A stretch of 64,000 nt of DNA, taken from contig NZ_LMRG01000023.1 in assembly GCF_001425605.1 (NCBI RefSeq), positions 650,989 through 714,988 of the forward strand. Reading direction: 5' to 3'. The stretch's first letter is position 1; the number at the start of each line of letters is the position of its first letter. This DNA comes from Rhizobium sp. Leaf453 (GTDB lineage: Bacteria > Pseudomonadota > Alphaproteobacteria > Rhizobiales > Rhizobiaceae). Shown here one piece after another: positions 8,318-17,540 of this stretch. The notes under the pieces were generated by a model. It did no database searches. It saw only the letters and a program-made list of their open reading frames with translations, and was not told the DNA's origin. Both the position numbers and the translations under genes were made by a program.

Positions 8318-8623
8318 TTAGCGGAAATACTTGTAGTAGGACGAAATCTGCGCCGCCGTCTTGGAGGATGGATCAAGACGGATGCCGATCCTGTCGCCGC
8401 GATACCATTTGACGACGCCGGTCAGATGACCGAACTCGGTGCTCTGGATCGAGACTTCCTCGCCGGTCTTGGCATTGATGTCGAAATTGAGCTGGAAGCA
8501 GATGCCGGCCGACGAGAGATCTTTGACAATCCCGCGGCTCATGCCGCCCTTGCACGTGACCTCGCCGGTGAATTTCGTCGTCGTGCGCGCCGGCTTGCGT
8601 TCGATGACCTGCTGGTAAGGCAT
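8318..8623 (-). CDS. PilZ-domain protein
   Basis: A 101-residue single-domain PilZ protein. The cyclic-di-GMP-binding signatures are present: RKPAR fits RxxxR near residue 10, and DLSSAG fits D/NxSxxG near residue 36, followed by the strand GICFQLNF. It probably binds cyclic di-GMP and acts on an unknown partner. The ATG at 8621-8623 follows GTGGGAA and starts just before the domain; a GTG at 8666-8668 would add a basic 15-residue tail without a ribosome site. A large GGDEF-EAL gene lies about 2 kb away on the same strand. Confidence 0.85.
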   Translation of the reverse strand: MPYQQVIERKPARTTTKFTGEVTCKGGMSRGIVKDLSSAGICFQLNFDINAKTGEEVSIQSTEFGHLTGVVKWYRGDRIGIRLDPSSKTAAQISSYYKYFR

Positions 8624-8781
8624 TTCCCACCACTCCCGCTTTTTTCGTTCTTTGACGGAGCGTCGCACGAAGACATGACGAAAGCCTTGGAAAAACCGTT
8701 CAGAATCGAGCCATCTGGGCCAAAATCGAACAGACCGTCGTCGCGGCGGTGAGGGGGAGCCGGGCAGGCTCCCCGAAGGAA

Positions 8782-10083
8782 TCAGCCGAATACGCGATTG
8801 AAGATCGTGTCGACATGCTTGGTGTGATAACCGAGGTCGAACTTTTCGCGGATGTCCGCTTCCGAGAGAGCGGCGCGCACTTCAGCGTCAGCAAGCAATT
8901 CCTCAAGGAAATCAGCGTCCTTTTCCCAGACCTTCATCGCATTGCGCTGCACGAGGCGGTAGCTGTCCTCACGCGATACACCGGCCTGCGTCAGCGCCAG
9001 AAGAACGCGCTGGCTCATGACGAGGCCACGGAACTTGTTCATGTTCCTCAACATGTTTTCCGGATAGATCACCAGCTTTTCGATAACGCCGGCAAGACGG
9101 TTCAGGGCGAAGTCTAGAGTGATCGTCGTATCGGGGCCGATGGCGCGCTCGACACTGGAATGGCTGATGTCGCGTTCGTGCCAAAGGGCAACGTTCTCCA
9201 TCGCCGGCACGACGGACATGCGCACCAGCCGGGCAAGGCCGGTCAGGTTTTCGGTCAGGACCGGATTGCGCTTGTGCGGCATGGCCGACGAACCCTTCTG
9301 GCCGGGCGAGAAGAATTCTTCCGCTTCCAGAACCTCGGTGCGCTGCATGTGGCGGATTTCGATGGCGACGTTTTCGATCGACGACGCGATGACGCCGAGC
9401 GTTGCGAAGAACATGGCATGTCGGTCACGCGGAATGACCTGGGTGGAGATCGGCTCGGCGATCAGGCCCAGCTGTTCGCAGACATGTTCCTCGACGCGCG
9501 GATCGATATTCGCGAAAGTCCCGACTGCGCCGGAAATAGCGCCGGTTGCGATTTCTGCCCGGGCGGCGACGAGACGGGCGCGGTTGCGGCTCATTTCGGC
9601 ATAGAAGCGGGCAAAGGTCAGGCCCATCGTGGTCGGCTCGGCATGAATACCGTGGCTGCGGCCGATGCGAACCGTGTCCTTGTGTTCTAAAGCACGGGCC
9701 TTCAGCGCGTTCAGAACGCGATCCATATCCGCGAGCAGAAGGTCGGCGGCGCGAACGAGCTGGATGTTCAGCGTCGTGTCGAGCACATCGGACGAGGTCA
9801 TGCCCTGATGCACGAAGCGGCTGTCGGGGCCGATGAACTCGGCGAGGTGGGTGAGAAACGCAATGACGTCATGCTTGGTGACGGCTTCGATCTCGTCAAT
9901 GCGCGCCACGTCGAATGTTGCAGCGCCACCCTTTTCCCAGATCGTTTTTGCCGCCTCTTTCGGGATTACGCCCAGTTCCGCCAGCGCGTCGCAGGCATAG
10001 GCCTCGATCTCGAACCAGATGCGGAATTTCGTCTCAGGCGACCAGATGGCCACCATTTCCGGGCGGGAGTAACGCGGGATCAT
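8782..10083 (-). CDS. purB: Adenylosuccinate lyase
   Basis: A 433-residue fumarase/aspartase-superfamily enzyme. It releases fumarate from SAICAR and from adenylosuccinate in purine synthesis. The family signature GSSAMPHKRNP is intact, the start MIPRYSRPEMVAIW is typical, and the catalytic His regions (GRSHGIHAEPTTMG, TSSDVLDT) are present. The length is normal. It is the last gene of a minus-strand run. Downstream, at 8754-8774, is a GGGGAGCC/GGCTCCCC hairpin without a T-run, so its transcript end is unclear. Confidence 0.96.
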   Translation of the reverse strand: MIPRYSRPEMVAIWSPETKFRIWFEIEAYACDALAELGVIPKEAAKTIWEKGGAATFDVARIDEIEAVTKHDVIAFLTHLAEFIGPDSRFVHQGMTSSDVLDTTLNIQLVRAADLLLADMDRVLNALKARALEHKDTVRIGRSHGIHAEPTTMGLTFARFYAEMSRNRARLVAARAEIATGAISGAVGTFANIDPRVEEHVCEQLGLIAEPISTQVIPRDRHAMFFATLGVIASSIENVAIEIRHMQRTEVLEAEEFFSPGQKGSSAMPHKRNPVLTENLTGLARLVRMSVVPAMENVALWHERDISHSSVERAIGPDTTITLDFALNRLAGVIEKLVIYPENMLRNMNKFRGLVMSQRVLLALTQAGVSREDSYRLVQRNAMKVWEKDADFLEELLADAEVRAALSEADIREKFDLGYHTKHVDTIFNRVFG

Positions 10084-10158
10084 GGGCTTTCAGCTTTCGT
10101 CACGGAGGGAGTTGAGGAGCCTCTAGCAAAGATGGCCGGCAATCTCAACGTTGCAATG

Positions 10159-10713
10159 TCAATGCTGCCTGCCGGGCGTCCGGCGGGCAAGCCACAGGCT
10201 GGCAAGTGCAAGGGCGGCAAAACCGAAAGGCACGAAAAGCGGAACGCCCATGACTACGAATTGATAGACCGCCGCCGCCGAGGTGAAGACAAACTGGTAC
10301 ATCCAAATCCTGGTGCCGAACGGCTCGTGCCATTGGGAGTAGAACATCCGGTAGTCCATGGCGAAGAGGAAGGCGGTGGCGGCAATGGTGCAGACCGTCA
10401 GGCAGAGGAAGAAGGCGGCGAAGCGGGTTTCGCCGCGCCGGCCGATGGCACCGAAGCGTCCGAGAAACAGAGCGCAGGGCCAGGCGATGATGCCGCCGCA
10501 GAAGAACAGAAGCAGGATGCTGCAGATGTGATAGGTCTGGGCGCCATTGCGCAGGTAGAGCGCCAAGAAGGACGACATGGCCATCATCAGGCCCCAGACC
10601 GGCCCGCCAATGAGGATCTCACGCGCGCTTGGCAGGCAGGAGCAAAGCCGCCTGATCGTCCGCCGCAAAAGACCTGCGCGCTCGTCTGCTTCAGCCCTGC
10701 TTGATGACGTCAT
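10159..10713 (-). CDS. Uncharacterised four-segment membrane protein
   Basis: A 184-residue protein with a basic N-terminal tail and about four membrane helices (about residues 35-55, 63-85, 97-118 and 137-170), ending in RRTPGRQH. No motif or family is recognised. Its start overlaps the DUF2259 gene stop by four bases (ATGA), so the two are likely co-translated, and it is followed 75 bases later by purB. Inner-membrane location is inferred from the hydrophobicity pattern only. Confidence 0.7.
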   Translation of the reverse strand: MTSSSRAEADERAGLLRRTIRRLCSCLPSAREILIGGPVWGLMMAMSSFLALYLRNGAQTYHICSILLLFFCGGIIAWPCALFLGRFGAIGRRGETRFAAFFLCLTVCTIAATAFLFAMDYRMFYSQWHEPFGTRIWMYQFVFTSAAAVYQFVVMGVPLFVPFGFAALALASLWLARRTPGRQH

Positions 10714-11453
10714 GGCGCGACGTGAACCGGAACGGCGATCCAGCGACCGTCATGGCCCTCGAAACCTACGCTCAGGACATGGACGAGAACGACATGGGTG
10801 GCCGGCTTGCCGTCCTGCTGGTCCACGACGACACCGCCAAGCCTGTAGCCGGTCGGGCAGGTGCGGCTGTCGGGAATCTTCCTATCGGCACAGATTTCAC
10901 GGTCCGAGGGCTTGCCATTCTCCGACACAAAGACCAGTCGAAACCCGGGCGATTCCGGCGTCATTTCCTTACAGTTTTCGGCCGCCGGAAAATTCTTCTC
11001 CTGCAGTGTCAGGACGAACTCACGGCCGAATGCAGGTTCGGAGGCATATTCCCGATAGGCGAGTCGGTGGGCTGGGCTTTCCGTCTCGGTGATCGGGTTG
11101 AACGCGGCGAGCAGTCCGGGGCGGCTGTTGAGGTCGAACTTGTCAACGAGCGGTGTCGCCCTTGTGGCCGCTTCCGCCCTTGCCTTGGAGAGGCCGGCAT
11201 CTTCGTCTTCCAGGCGCACCCGGATCGGCGTTCCCGGCAGGAAGGTGTCATTCTGCGTATTGATGAAGAAGATGTTGGAAAACGGGAAACCGGATCCGTC
11301 CTGAACACCGTATTCCTCGAAAGCGTAGACGCTGCCATCGTCGGAAAATCCGATCGATCGGAAGGAGGCGATATCGGCAGCGAGGGCCGTATCCGCGATC
11401 AAGGCCGCCGATACCAGCGCAACCGCCAGTCCGCCCGATAATCTCACCCGCAC
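10710..11453 (-). CDS. DUF2259 secreted protein
   Basis: A 247-residue protein with a clear Sec signal peptide (hydrophobic residues 8-25, cleavage near LAA-DI) and the DUF2259 start [24 protein letters not shown]. It contains four Cys in its C-terminal part ([22 protein letters not shown]), suggesting disulfides in the periplasm. Function is unknown. The start is a GTG at 11451-11453 that overlaps the end of rpe by 10 bases, and its stop overlaps the next membrane-protein gene, so rpe-DUF2259-membrane protein forms a translationally coupled set. Confidence 0.85.
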   Translation of the reverse strand: MRVRLSGGLAVALVSAALIADTALAADIASFRSIGFSDDGSVYAFEEYGVQDGSGFPFSNIFFINTQNDTFLPGTPIRVRLEDEDAGLSKARAEAATRATPLVDKFDLNSRPGLLAAFNPITETESPAHRLAYREYASEPAFGREFVLTLQEKNFPAAENCKEMTPESPGFRLVFVSENGKPSDREICADRKIPDSRTCPTGYRLGGVVVDQQDGKPATHVVLVHVLSVGFEGHDGRWIAVPVHVAP

Positions 11454-12121
11454 CCCTCCATCGCATTGCTGCGCAGAATGTCGATTGTTTTGCGGTAGGC
11501 GTCAACATGGCCGCCGCTGAAGATGGCCGAACCCGCAACGAAGACATTGGCGCCGGCGGAGGCGGGAAGGGCAATCGTATCAACCGCGATACCGCCGTCG
11601 ACTTGGATATCGATCGGCCGGTCGCCGACCATGGCCTTGATGCGGCGGATCTTTTCTTCCATCGCGGGTATGAATTTCTGGCCACCGAAGCCCGGATTGA
11701 CCGTCATCACGAGGATCAGATCGAGCTTGTCGAGGAGATAATCGAGCACGCTTTCCGGCGTCGCCGGATTGATCGAGACGCCGGCTTTTTTGCCCAGCGC
11801 CTTGATCGCCTGCACCGACCGGTCGAGATGCGGACCTGCCTCGGCATGGACCGTGATGCTGTCGCAACCGGCCTTGGCGAAGGCTTCGAGATAGGGATCG
11901 GCCGGCGCGATCATCAGGTGGCAGTCGAAATACGCGTCTGTATGCGGTCGCAGCGACTTGATGACATCAGGACCGAACGAAATGTTCGGAACGAAATGGC
12001 CGTCCATGATGTCGAGATGGATCCAGTCGGCTCCGGCTGCAACGACATCGCGCACTTCCTGGCCCAGCTTGGCGTAGTCGGCGGCGAGAATGGACGGGGC
12101 GATGCGGATCGGCAGCGGCAT
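11444..12121 (-). CDS. rpe: Ribulose-phosphate 3-epimerase
   Basis: A 225-residue TIM-barrel enzyme that interconverts ribulose 5-phosphate and xylulose 5-phosphate in the pentose phosphate pathway. Motifs seen: [29 protein letters not shown] (metal-binding His and Asp), [23 protein letters not shown] and FVAGSAIF. The ATG at 12119-12121 is preceded by GGAG 8 bases upstream and gives the family length; the open frame upstream has no similarity. It overlaps the DUF2259 gene. Confidence 0.95.
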   Translation of the reverse strand: MPLPIRIAPSILAADYAKLGQEVRDVVAAGADWIHLDIMDGHFVPNISFGPDVIKSLRPHTDAYFDCHLMIAPADPYLEAFAKAGCDSITVHAEAGPHLDRSVQAIKALGKKAGVSINPATPESVLDYLLDKLDLILVMTVNPGFGGQKFIPAMEEKIRRIKAMVGDRPIDIQVDGGIAVDTIALPASAGANVFVAGSAIFSGGHVDAYRKTIDILRSNAMEGCG

Positions 12122-12200
12122 GATCAGGGGCTCCAACTGTTTTGGGGCCAATAGCATTGCTTGTCGCGGCAAACAACATTGGCGGGCGGTGGTTTGGCCT

Positions 12201-13217
12201 TTATCCGCGTCCGTTTGACGACGCCCAGGAGGGCAGGACGTCTTTTTCCGCAGCCACGGCATCGTGGACACCCCGCGCGATCGCCCGGGCCATGGTCGAT
12301 GCGGCTGCCGCGCCGAGATCGATGAAGTCCGGCAGGGCGACCGTCTTGCCACTCGCTCCCGTCGCCAGCGCAAAGACGAGGTCACCGTCGAGCGGCGTAT
12401 GCGACGGCCAGATGGCGCGTGAAAACCCGTCATGGGCTGCGATCGCCAGGCGCTTGGCTTCCGCCTTGGTCAGGACTGCATCGGTTGCGATGACGGCAAT
12501 GGTCGTATTCTGGGTTTCGCGCTGGCCTTCTCGGAATTTGATCCGCAGATCGCGGGCGTCCTTGGGAAAGGGGTGCGGCATGCCGAGGCCTCCAAACTCC
12601 GTACCTTCCTCGAATGGAGCCGCCCAGAAATGTCCGGTATCGCCGATCGTCACCGAACCCAATGCGTTGACAGCAACCAGTGCGCCGATCGTGATGCCGT
12701 TGTCGAGAACGGTCGAGGCGGTGCCGAGCCCGCCCTTGAAGCCTGCCGTCAGCGCGCCGGTACCGGCACCGGCCGTTCCCGTCGCGAAATCGAGGGTAGC
12801 AGTTCGGACAGCCTGATAGCCGAGTTCCCGGTAGGGCGGGTAAGTGCCCCAGTCCTTGTCGCCGCCATTGATCAGGTCGAACAGGATGGCGGCCGGGACG
12901 ATCGGAATATTGAGATTGCCGACCGGAAAGCCCCGCCCCATTTCCCGCAAAGCCGCCTGCGCGCCCGAAGCCGCGTCGAGGCCAAACGCGGAACCGCCGG
13001 ATAGGATGACAGCATCGACGGTTTGGACCGTGTTGTGCGGCTCCAACAGGTCGGTTTCGCGTGTCCCCGGCGCTCCGCCCAGAACCTGAACGGCAGCGAC
13101 CGCCGGCTGATCGCAGACCACGGCGGAAACACCGGATTTGATCCGGTGATCCTGCGCGTTGCCGACCTTGAGGCCGTCAACGTCGGTGATCGCATTGCGC
13201 AGCCCGGTCCGCATCAC
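12201..13217 (-). CDS. P1-family (S58) peptidase, DmpA-like
   Basis: A 338-residue DmpA/BapA-type L-aminopeptidase or D-esterase. It is an N-terminal nucleophile hydrolase that cleaves itself into two chains. Seen: [16 protein letters not shown] at the start, [23 protein letters not shown], and the autocleavage region [15 protein letters not shown], where the Thr after NT is the likely nucleophile. The substrate is unknown; relatives cut beta-peptides or N-terminal residues. It has no signal peptide. Its ATG overlaps the stop of the upstream binding-protein gene by four bases, hinting that the peptide substrate may be imported or sensed. Confidence 0.88.
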   Translation of the reverse strand: MMRTGLRNAITDVDGLKVGNAQDHRIKSGVSAVVCDQPAVAAVQVLGGAPGTRETDLLEPHNTVQTVDAVILSGGSAFGLDAASGAQAALREMGRGFPVGNLNIPIVPAAILFDLINGGDKDWGTYPPYRELGYQAVRTATLDFATGTAGAGTGALTAGFKGGLGTASTVLDNGITIGALVAVNALGSVTIGDTGHFWAAPFEEGTEFGGLGMPHPFPKDARDLRIKFREGQRETQNTTIAVIATDAVLTKAEAKRLAIAAHDGFSRAIWPSHTPLDGDLVFALATGASGKTVALPDFIDLGAAAASTMARAIARGVHDAVAAEKDVLPSWASSNGRG

Positions 13218-14302
13218 TCCGTTCCACTGACCGGAGGTGTCGGCACGAAGCGATTATTTTGCCATTGCAGCAATTGATAGGGATTGTCGGCCAGCTCATG
13301 ATTGGCGTTGTAGCCGATCGGGCCAATTGCGGTCTGGTATGGTCCCTTGAGCAAGGCATCTGCCAGCTTGGTTTCATCCTTGAGGGCCTGATCCTTGGCC
13401 TGCTCGAGAAGTGTCACGGCTGAAAAGGCGGGTAGAACATAGCCTTCCGGAAGAAGATTCGCCGCCGTCATTAGGTCGACCGTGGCCTTCGCTTGTGGCT
13501 CGACGGCATGATCGGGCAGGGCGACCGCCAAAACACTGTTTGCCAGCGGCACTGGCTGGTTGGCCGCGTCGAGAGTTTCGCCACCCAGTAGCGTCAATGG
13601 GACCTGTTCGGAGGCGGCATCGCGCGCAATAATAGCCGTATCCGCGCGGTCGCCCCCGGTGAAGACGTGGGTTGCGCCACTCTTGGCAAGGCGTCGCACG
13701 AGGCTGACCTGCTGTTCCTGCGCTGGCCGGTAGGTGTCGGAAAAGACCGGGGTGAGACCGATATCGGCCAGCGCTGTGCGCACGGTCTCCACCAGTTCAC
13801 GCCCATGGATGGTGCCGTCCTCGATCAGAGCGAGGGGCTCGTTTTTCCAGCGCGACAGGATGACTTCAGTGACCTTGGCAGCCTCCGCCTTGGCGCTCGG
13901 CACCATCCGGAAGAAGGGCCATTTCTTCTTCAGCGCATCTTCCATCAGGATATCCGAGCGAACGCTCAGCGTAATTGCCGGCATGTCGGCCTCGGCGAGC
14001 GCAGGAAGCGTTGCTTCGAGGCTTTCCGTGCACAGAAAGCCGATGACTGCCTCGGCACCGGTCGCGAGCACCGCCTTCGTCAGTTCGCTTCCATCCTTGG
14101 GCTCGCAGGTTTCCGGCACCACGACGATTTCCGAGTCCCGCTGCTCGGCCTGGAAGCGAGCGCCATCGATCATCTGCTGCCCCAGAAGCGCGAACGGCCC
14201 TTCCGTCGGGGCGACGACAGCGATTTTCAGGCCGGCTGCCAGCGCAGGCTCCGCCTGCACCGATGCGGCAATGAGAAGGCTGGCGGCGATCGAACGGAGC
14301 AT
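13214..14302 (-). CDS. Periplasmic ABC-type binding protein, LivK-like
   Basis: A 362-residue type-I periplasmic binding protein. The signal peptide (residues 1-23, cleaved near ALA-AG) is followed by LKIAVVAPTEGPFALLGQQMIDGARF, the pattern of Leu/Ile/Val and amide receptors. Two Cys in the first lobe (PETCEPKD and GFLCTES) could form a disulfide. No permease or ATPase lies next to it, so it may share a transporter elsewhere or act as a sensor. The ATG at 14302 gives a normal signal peptide; 14329 would add nine residues. It is the first gene of the minus-strand run toward purB. Confidence 0.85.
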   Translation of the reverse strand: MLRSIAASLLIAASVQAEPALAAGLKIAVVAPTEGPFALLGQQMIDGARFQAEQRDSEIVVVPETCEPKDGSELTKAVLATGAEAVIGFLCTESLEATLPALAEADMPAITLSVRSDILMEDALKKKWPFFRMVPSAKAEAAKVTEVILSRWKNEPLALIEDGTIHGRELVETVRTALADIGLTPVFSDTYRPAQEQQVSLVRRLAKSGATHVFTGGDRADTAIIARDAASEQVPLTLLGGETLDAANQPVPLANSVLAVALPDHAVEPQAKATVDLMTAANLLPEGYVLPAFSAVTLLEQAKDQALKDETKLADALLKGPYQTAIGPIGYNANHELADNPYQLLQWQNNRFVPTPPVSGTE

Positions 14303-14485
14303 GCTGATTTCCAGATGAAGGATGGGCATGTTTTAAAGATGTGGCGGCATGGGTCAAAGGAAAAGATGGCGGCATCGGTAGAGCGACCGCGATTGCCGCG
14401 ATTGACCAAGAAAAATGACGCGACGGGTTTCATATTTTATCGCAGCGTCTATGTGTTAGACAGAAATACCGATCTGGAGACTGCC

Positions 14486-14980
14486 GTGTTGGACAAGACC
14501 CAACTGGACCCGCTGACATACCGACACGCCATGAGCCGACTGGCCGGCCACGTCCATATCGTCACTGCCGAACATCGGGGTGAGCGCCGCGGCGTCACCA
14601 TCACCGCGGCCTGCTCGGTATCGGACAATCCGGCCACGCTTCTCGTTTGCCTCAACGCTACAAATCCGAAGAACGGCATATTCACGGACAGTGGCAGCTT
14701 CGCTTTGAACTTGCTCGGCGCCGACCAGATGGACCTCGCTCACGTCTTTTCCGGCAAGAACCATGTCGATCCCACGGCGCGTTTCGAGCATGGTACCTGG
14801 GGCACACTCGAAACCGGAGCGCCGGTCTTACAACAGGCTGTTGCGGCGTTCGATTGCCGGCTGATCGATATCAAAACGGTGGCGACGCATATCGTGCTCT
14901 TCGGCGAGGTCGTCGCTGTGACGCTCGGCGAGCAAAAACCGGCCTTGGTCTATCTGGACCGGGACTACCGCACGCTATAG
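14486..14980 (+). CDS. Flavin reductase-like protein
   Basis: A 164-residue protein of the HpaC/RutF flavin reductase-like fold: YRHAMSRLAGHVHIVTAEH, RRGVTITAACSVSDNPATLLVCLN, FALNLLGADQMDLAHVFSG and a C-terminal HIVLFGEVVAV. Such proteins bind FMN or FAD and reduce it with NAD(P)H for a partner oxygenase. The start is a GTG at 14486-14488, with GGAG 7 bases upstream. A much longer open frame upstream lies over the antisense of the binding-protein gene and is not homologous. The MoxR gene follows after 25 bases, so it seems to lead the molybdenum-hydroxylase maturation operon. Confidence 0.82.
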   Translation: MLDKTQLDPLTYRHAMSRLAGHVHIVTAEHRGERRGVTITAACSVSDNPATLLVCLNATNPKNGIFTDSGSFALNLLGADQMDLAHVFSGKNHVDPTARFEHGTWGTLETGAPVLQQAVAAFDCRLIDIKTVATHIVLFGEVVAVTLGEQKPALVYLDRDYRTL

Positions 14981-15005
14981 ATTTTCTCCGAGGGACGGAG
15001 GAACC

Positions 15006-15935
15006 ATGACGACTTACGCGAACGGCGCCTTGCCTGCATCCATCCAGGAAACCATGGAGATGCTGGAATCCGGCAACTACCTTGCTGGTACAGCCCTATC
15101 GACCGTACTTTTCCTTTCCTTGAAGATGAACCGTCCGCTGTTTCTGGAAGGCGAAGCCGGCGTCGGCAAGACCGAGATTGCCAAGGTTCTGGCGAAGGCC
15201 CTCGACAGGCCGCTGATCCGGCTGCAGTGCTATGAAGGCCTGGACGTCTCCTCGGCAGTCTATGAATGGAATTACCCCGCGCAGATGCTGGAAATCCGCC
15301 TTTCGGAGGCTTCTGGAGCAGCTGACCGGCGTGCCATCGAAAGCAATATTTTTTCGGAAAAATATCTGATCCGCCGCCCCGTTCTTCAGGCGATCTCAGC
15401 CGAAGCCGGGAAGGCGCCTGTCTTCCTGATCGACGAACTCGACCGGACCGACGAAGCCTTCGAGGCTTTTCTGCTGGAAGTGTTGTCCGATTTCCAGGTG
15501 ACCATTCCCGAACTTGGAACGATCAAGGCCAAGGAGCCGCCGATCGTCATCATCACCACCAACCGGACGCGCGAGGTGCATGATGCGCTGAAGCGCCGCT
15601 GTCTTTATCACTGGGTCGATTATCCGAAAGCGGCGCAGGAACTGGAGATAATCCGACGCAAGGTGCCGGGCTGCAACGAAAGCCTGTCGCGCGAGATCGT
15701 CGCCTATGTGCAGAAACTTCGGGCAATCGATCTCTTCAAAAATCCCGGCGTCGCCGAAACCATCGACTGGGCGACCGCCTTGACCGAGCTTGACCGGTTG
15801 GCGCTCGATCCGGAAACCATTTCCGATACGCTTGGCACGCTCCTCAAGTATCAGGATGATATCGCGCGCATCGAAGGCGGCGACGGCCGCAGGCTACTCG
15901 ATGAGGTCAAGTCTGAACTTCTGGCGACGGGCTAA
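15006..15935 (+). CDS. MoxR/CoxD-type AAA+ ATPase
   Basis: A 309-residue AAA+ ATPase with Walker A GEAGVGKTE (about residues 49-57), Walker B VFLIDELDR, sensor I VIITTNRTRE and an arginine-rich RRCLYHWVDYP, typical of the MoxR family and CoxD. In Oligotropha CoxD, together with CoxE, inserts sulfur and copper into the CO dehydrogenase active site. By analogy it is a metallochaperone-like unfoldase acting on an apo-hydroxylase. GAGGGACGGAGG precedes the ATG. The CoxE-type gene starts two bases after its stop. Confidence 0.9.
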   Translation: MTTYANGALPASIQETMEMLESGNYLAGTALSTVLFLSLKMNRPLFLEGEAGVGKTEIAKVLAKALDRPLIRLQCYEGLDVSSAVYEWNYPAQMLEIRLSEASGAADRRAIESNIFSEKYLIRRPVLQAISAEAGKAPVFLIDELDRTDEAFEAFLLEVLSDFQVTIPELGTIKAKEPPIVIITTNRTREVHDALKRRCLYHWVDYPKAAQELEIIRRKVPGCNESLSREIVAYVQKLRAIDLFKNPGVAETIDWATALTELDRLALDPETISDTLGTLLKYQDDIARIEGGDGRRLLDEVKSELLATG

Positions 15936-15937
15936 CC

Positions 15938-17206
15938 ATGGCAACGGCAGCGCAATCCAGCGATGGCGCCATTCTTCCGCTCCTCCCGCCGGGGGACGGG
16001 CGGTTCGCCGATAACATCGTCTTCTTTGCCCGGGCGCTGCGCAAGGCGGGTCTGAAGATCGGCCCGGGCGCCGTCGCCGACGCCATCAACGCCGTTCGCC
16101 TGATCGGTATCGGATCGCGTGAGGAATTCCATGCCACGCTGCAATCCATCTTCGTCAAGCGGCATGAGGACCAAGCGCTGTTCGATGAGGCGTTCCGCTT
16201 GTTCTGGCGATCGCGCGATCTGATAGGCAAGATGATCGCGATGATGTCGCCAGTGGCGCCCGACCATCGCGAGAAGGAAAAGCGGAGAGCAGGCGAGGCG
16301 CGGATCAGCGATGCACTGTTTGCCGATCGTGACGCACAGCGGCCGGTGCGGGACGAACCCGATATCGAGGTGGATGCCCGCTTCACGACGTCAGGCCGGG
16401 AATTGTTTCGGCAGACGGATTTCGCCCAGATGTCGACGGCGGAGATTGCCCAAGCGAAGAAGGCCATGTCGTCCATGGTTCTGCCGATGGATGAAGTCCG
16501 GACGCGTCGATTTCGGCCCTCGCATCGCCAGCAACGCATCGACCCGCGGGCGACCATGCGCGATGCGCTGAAAACGGGGGGCGATCTCATCGTGCCCCGG
16601 TTTCGCGCGCCCAAGACCATTCATCCGCCGCTTGTCGTGCTCGCCGATATCTCCGGCTCGATGAGCCAGTACACGCGGATATTCCTGCATTTCCTGCATG
16701 TGCTGACCGAAAAACGCCGGCGGGTGCACACGTTCCTGTTCGGCACACGGCTAAGCAATGTCACCCGGCAGATGCGCAACCGCGATCCGGACGAGGCGAT
16801 GGACGAATGCGTGGCCGCCGTTCGCGACTGGTCGGGCGGCACACGGATCGGCGAGACCTTGCACGAGTTCAATCGCCTCTGGTCGCGGCGCGTCCTGGGT
16901 CAGGGGGCGATCGTTCTTCTGATCACCGACGGGCTTGAGCGTGACGATGTCGGTGAACTGGAGGCGGAGATGGATCGGCTGCACCGCTCCTGCCGCCGGT
17001 TGATCTGGCTCAATCCGCTCCTGCGCTTCGACGGTTTCGAGGCGCGGGCACGCGGGGTGCGGGCCATGCTACCGCATGTTGACGAATTTCGAGCGGTGCA
17101 TAACCTTGCGGCGGTGTCGGATCTGGTTGGTGCTCTGACCGGACAGTCGTCGCGGGACGCGGATCCGCGCCGCTTCATGGCGCGGCATTTGGGGAGGAAC
17201 CAATGA
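15938..17206 (+). CDS. CoxE-type VWA-domain protein
   Basis: A 422-residue protein of the CoxE/DUF58-like VWA group. The N-terminal half is a helical region rich in Arg and Glu. The VWA domain at about residues 225-390 holds the metal-ion-dependent adhesion site LADISGSMSQY and a downstream WSGGTRIGETL with the conserved Thr and Gly, then LITDGLERDD. These proteins pair with MoxR ATPases to mature metal enzymes. It sits between the MoxR gene (2-base gap) and the split xdhC genes (4-base ATGA overlap). Confidence 0.9.
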   Translation: MATAAQSSDGAILPLLPPGDGRFADNIVFFARALRKAGLKIGPGAVADAINAVRLIGIGSREEFHATLQSIFVKRHEDQALFDEAFRLFWRSRDLIGKMIAMMSPVAPDHREKEKRRAGEARISDALFADRDAQRPVRDEPDIEVDARFTTSGRELFRQTDFAQMSTAEIAQAKKAMSSMVLPMDEVRTRRFRPSHRQQRIDPRATMRDALKTGGDLIVPRFRAPKTIHPPLVVLADISGSMSQYTRIFLHFLHVLTEKRRRVHTFLFGTRLSNVTRQMRNRDPDEAMDECVAAVRDWSGGTRIGETLHEFNRLWSRRVLGQGAIVLLITDGLERDDVGELEAEMDRLHRSCRRLIWLNPLLRFDGFEARARGVRAMLPHVDEFRAVHNLAAVSDLVGALTGQSSRDADPRRFMARHLGRNQ

Positions 17207-17535
17207 TACTGGGGCAGGCATTTGTGCCGGATCCACTGACCGTTGCCGAGCAATGGCGCCTATCCGGTCGAGGCGTGGCCATAGCCACGGTCATCGAGAC
17301 CTGGGGTTCGGCGCCGCGGCCTGTTGGCAGTCACCTTGTTGTCGATACCGACGGCAATTTCCATGGGTCCGTTTCAGGCGGGTGTGTCGAGGGGGCCGTT
17401 GTCGGCGAGGCGATCGAGGTCATCACGTCCGGTACGAGTCGGATTCTCGAATTCGGCGTTGCCGACGAGACGGCCTGGAAGGTCGGGCTGTCCTGCGGCG
17501 GCCGTATCCGCGTTCACGTCGAACGTCTGGGATAG
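17203..17535 (+). CDS. XdhC N-terminal domain protein (CoxI type)
   Basis: A 110-residue stand-alone XdhC_CoxI domain: VAIATVIETWGSAPRPVGSHLVV, then VSGGCVEGAVVGEA with the conserved Cys, and GLSCGGRIRVHVE with a second Cys. XdhC binds molybdenum cofactor, protects it during sulfuration, and hands it to the xanthine dehydrogenase-type apoenzyme. Here the usual two-domain protein is split: the Rossmann half is the next gene, six bases on. The ATG follows GGGGAGGAACCA and overlaps the CoxE-type stop. Confidence 0.9.
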   Translation: MILGQAFVPDPLTVAEQWRLSGRGVAIATVIETWGSAPRPVGSHLVVDTDGNFHGSVSGGCVEGAVVGEAIEVITSGTSRILEFGVADETAWKVGLSCGGRIRVHVERLG

Positions 17536-17540
17536 CGCCA

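Noticed and set aside
8754..8774. GGGGAGCC/GGCTCCCC hairpin after purB
   Set aside because: The stem is perfect but no T-run follows on either strand, so it is not called a terminator.
13667..14485. A long N-terminal extension of the flavin reductase
   Set aside because: The extension runs through the antisense of the binding-protein gene. The GTG at 14486 with GGAG upstream gives the normal family length.
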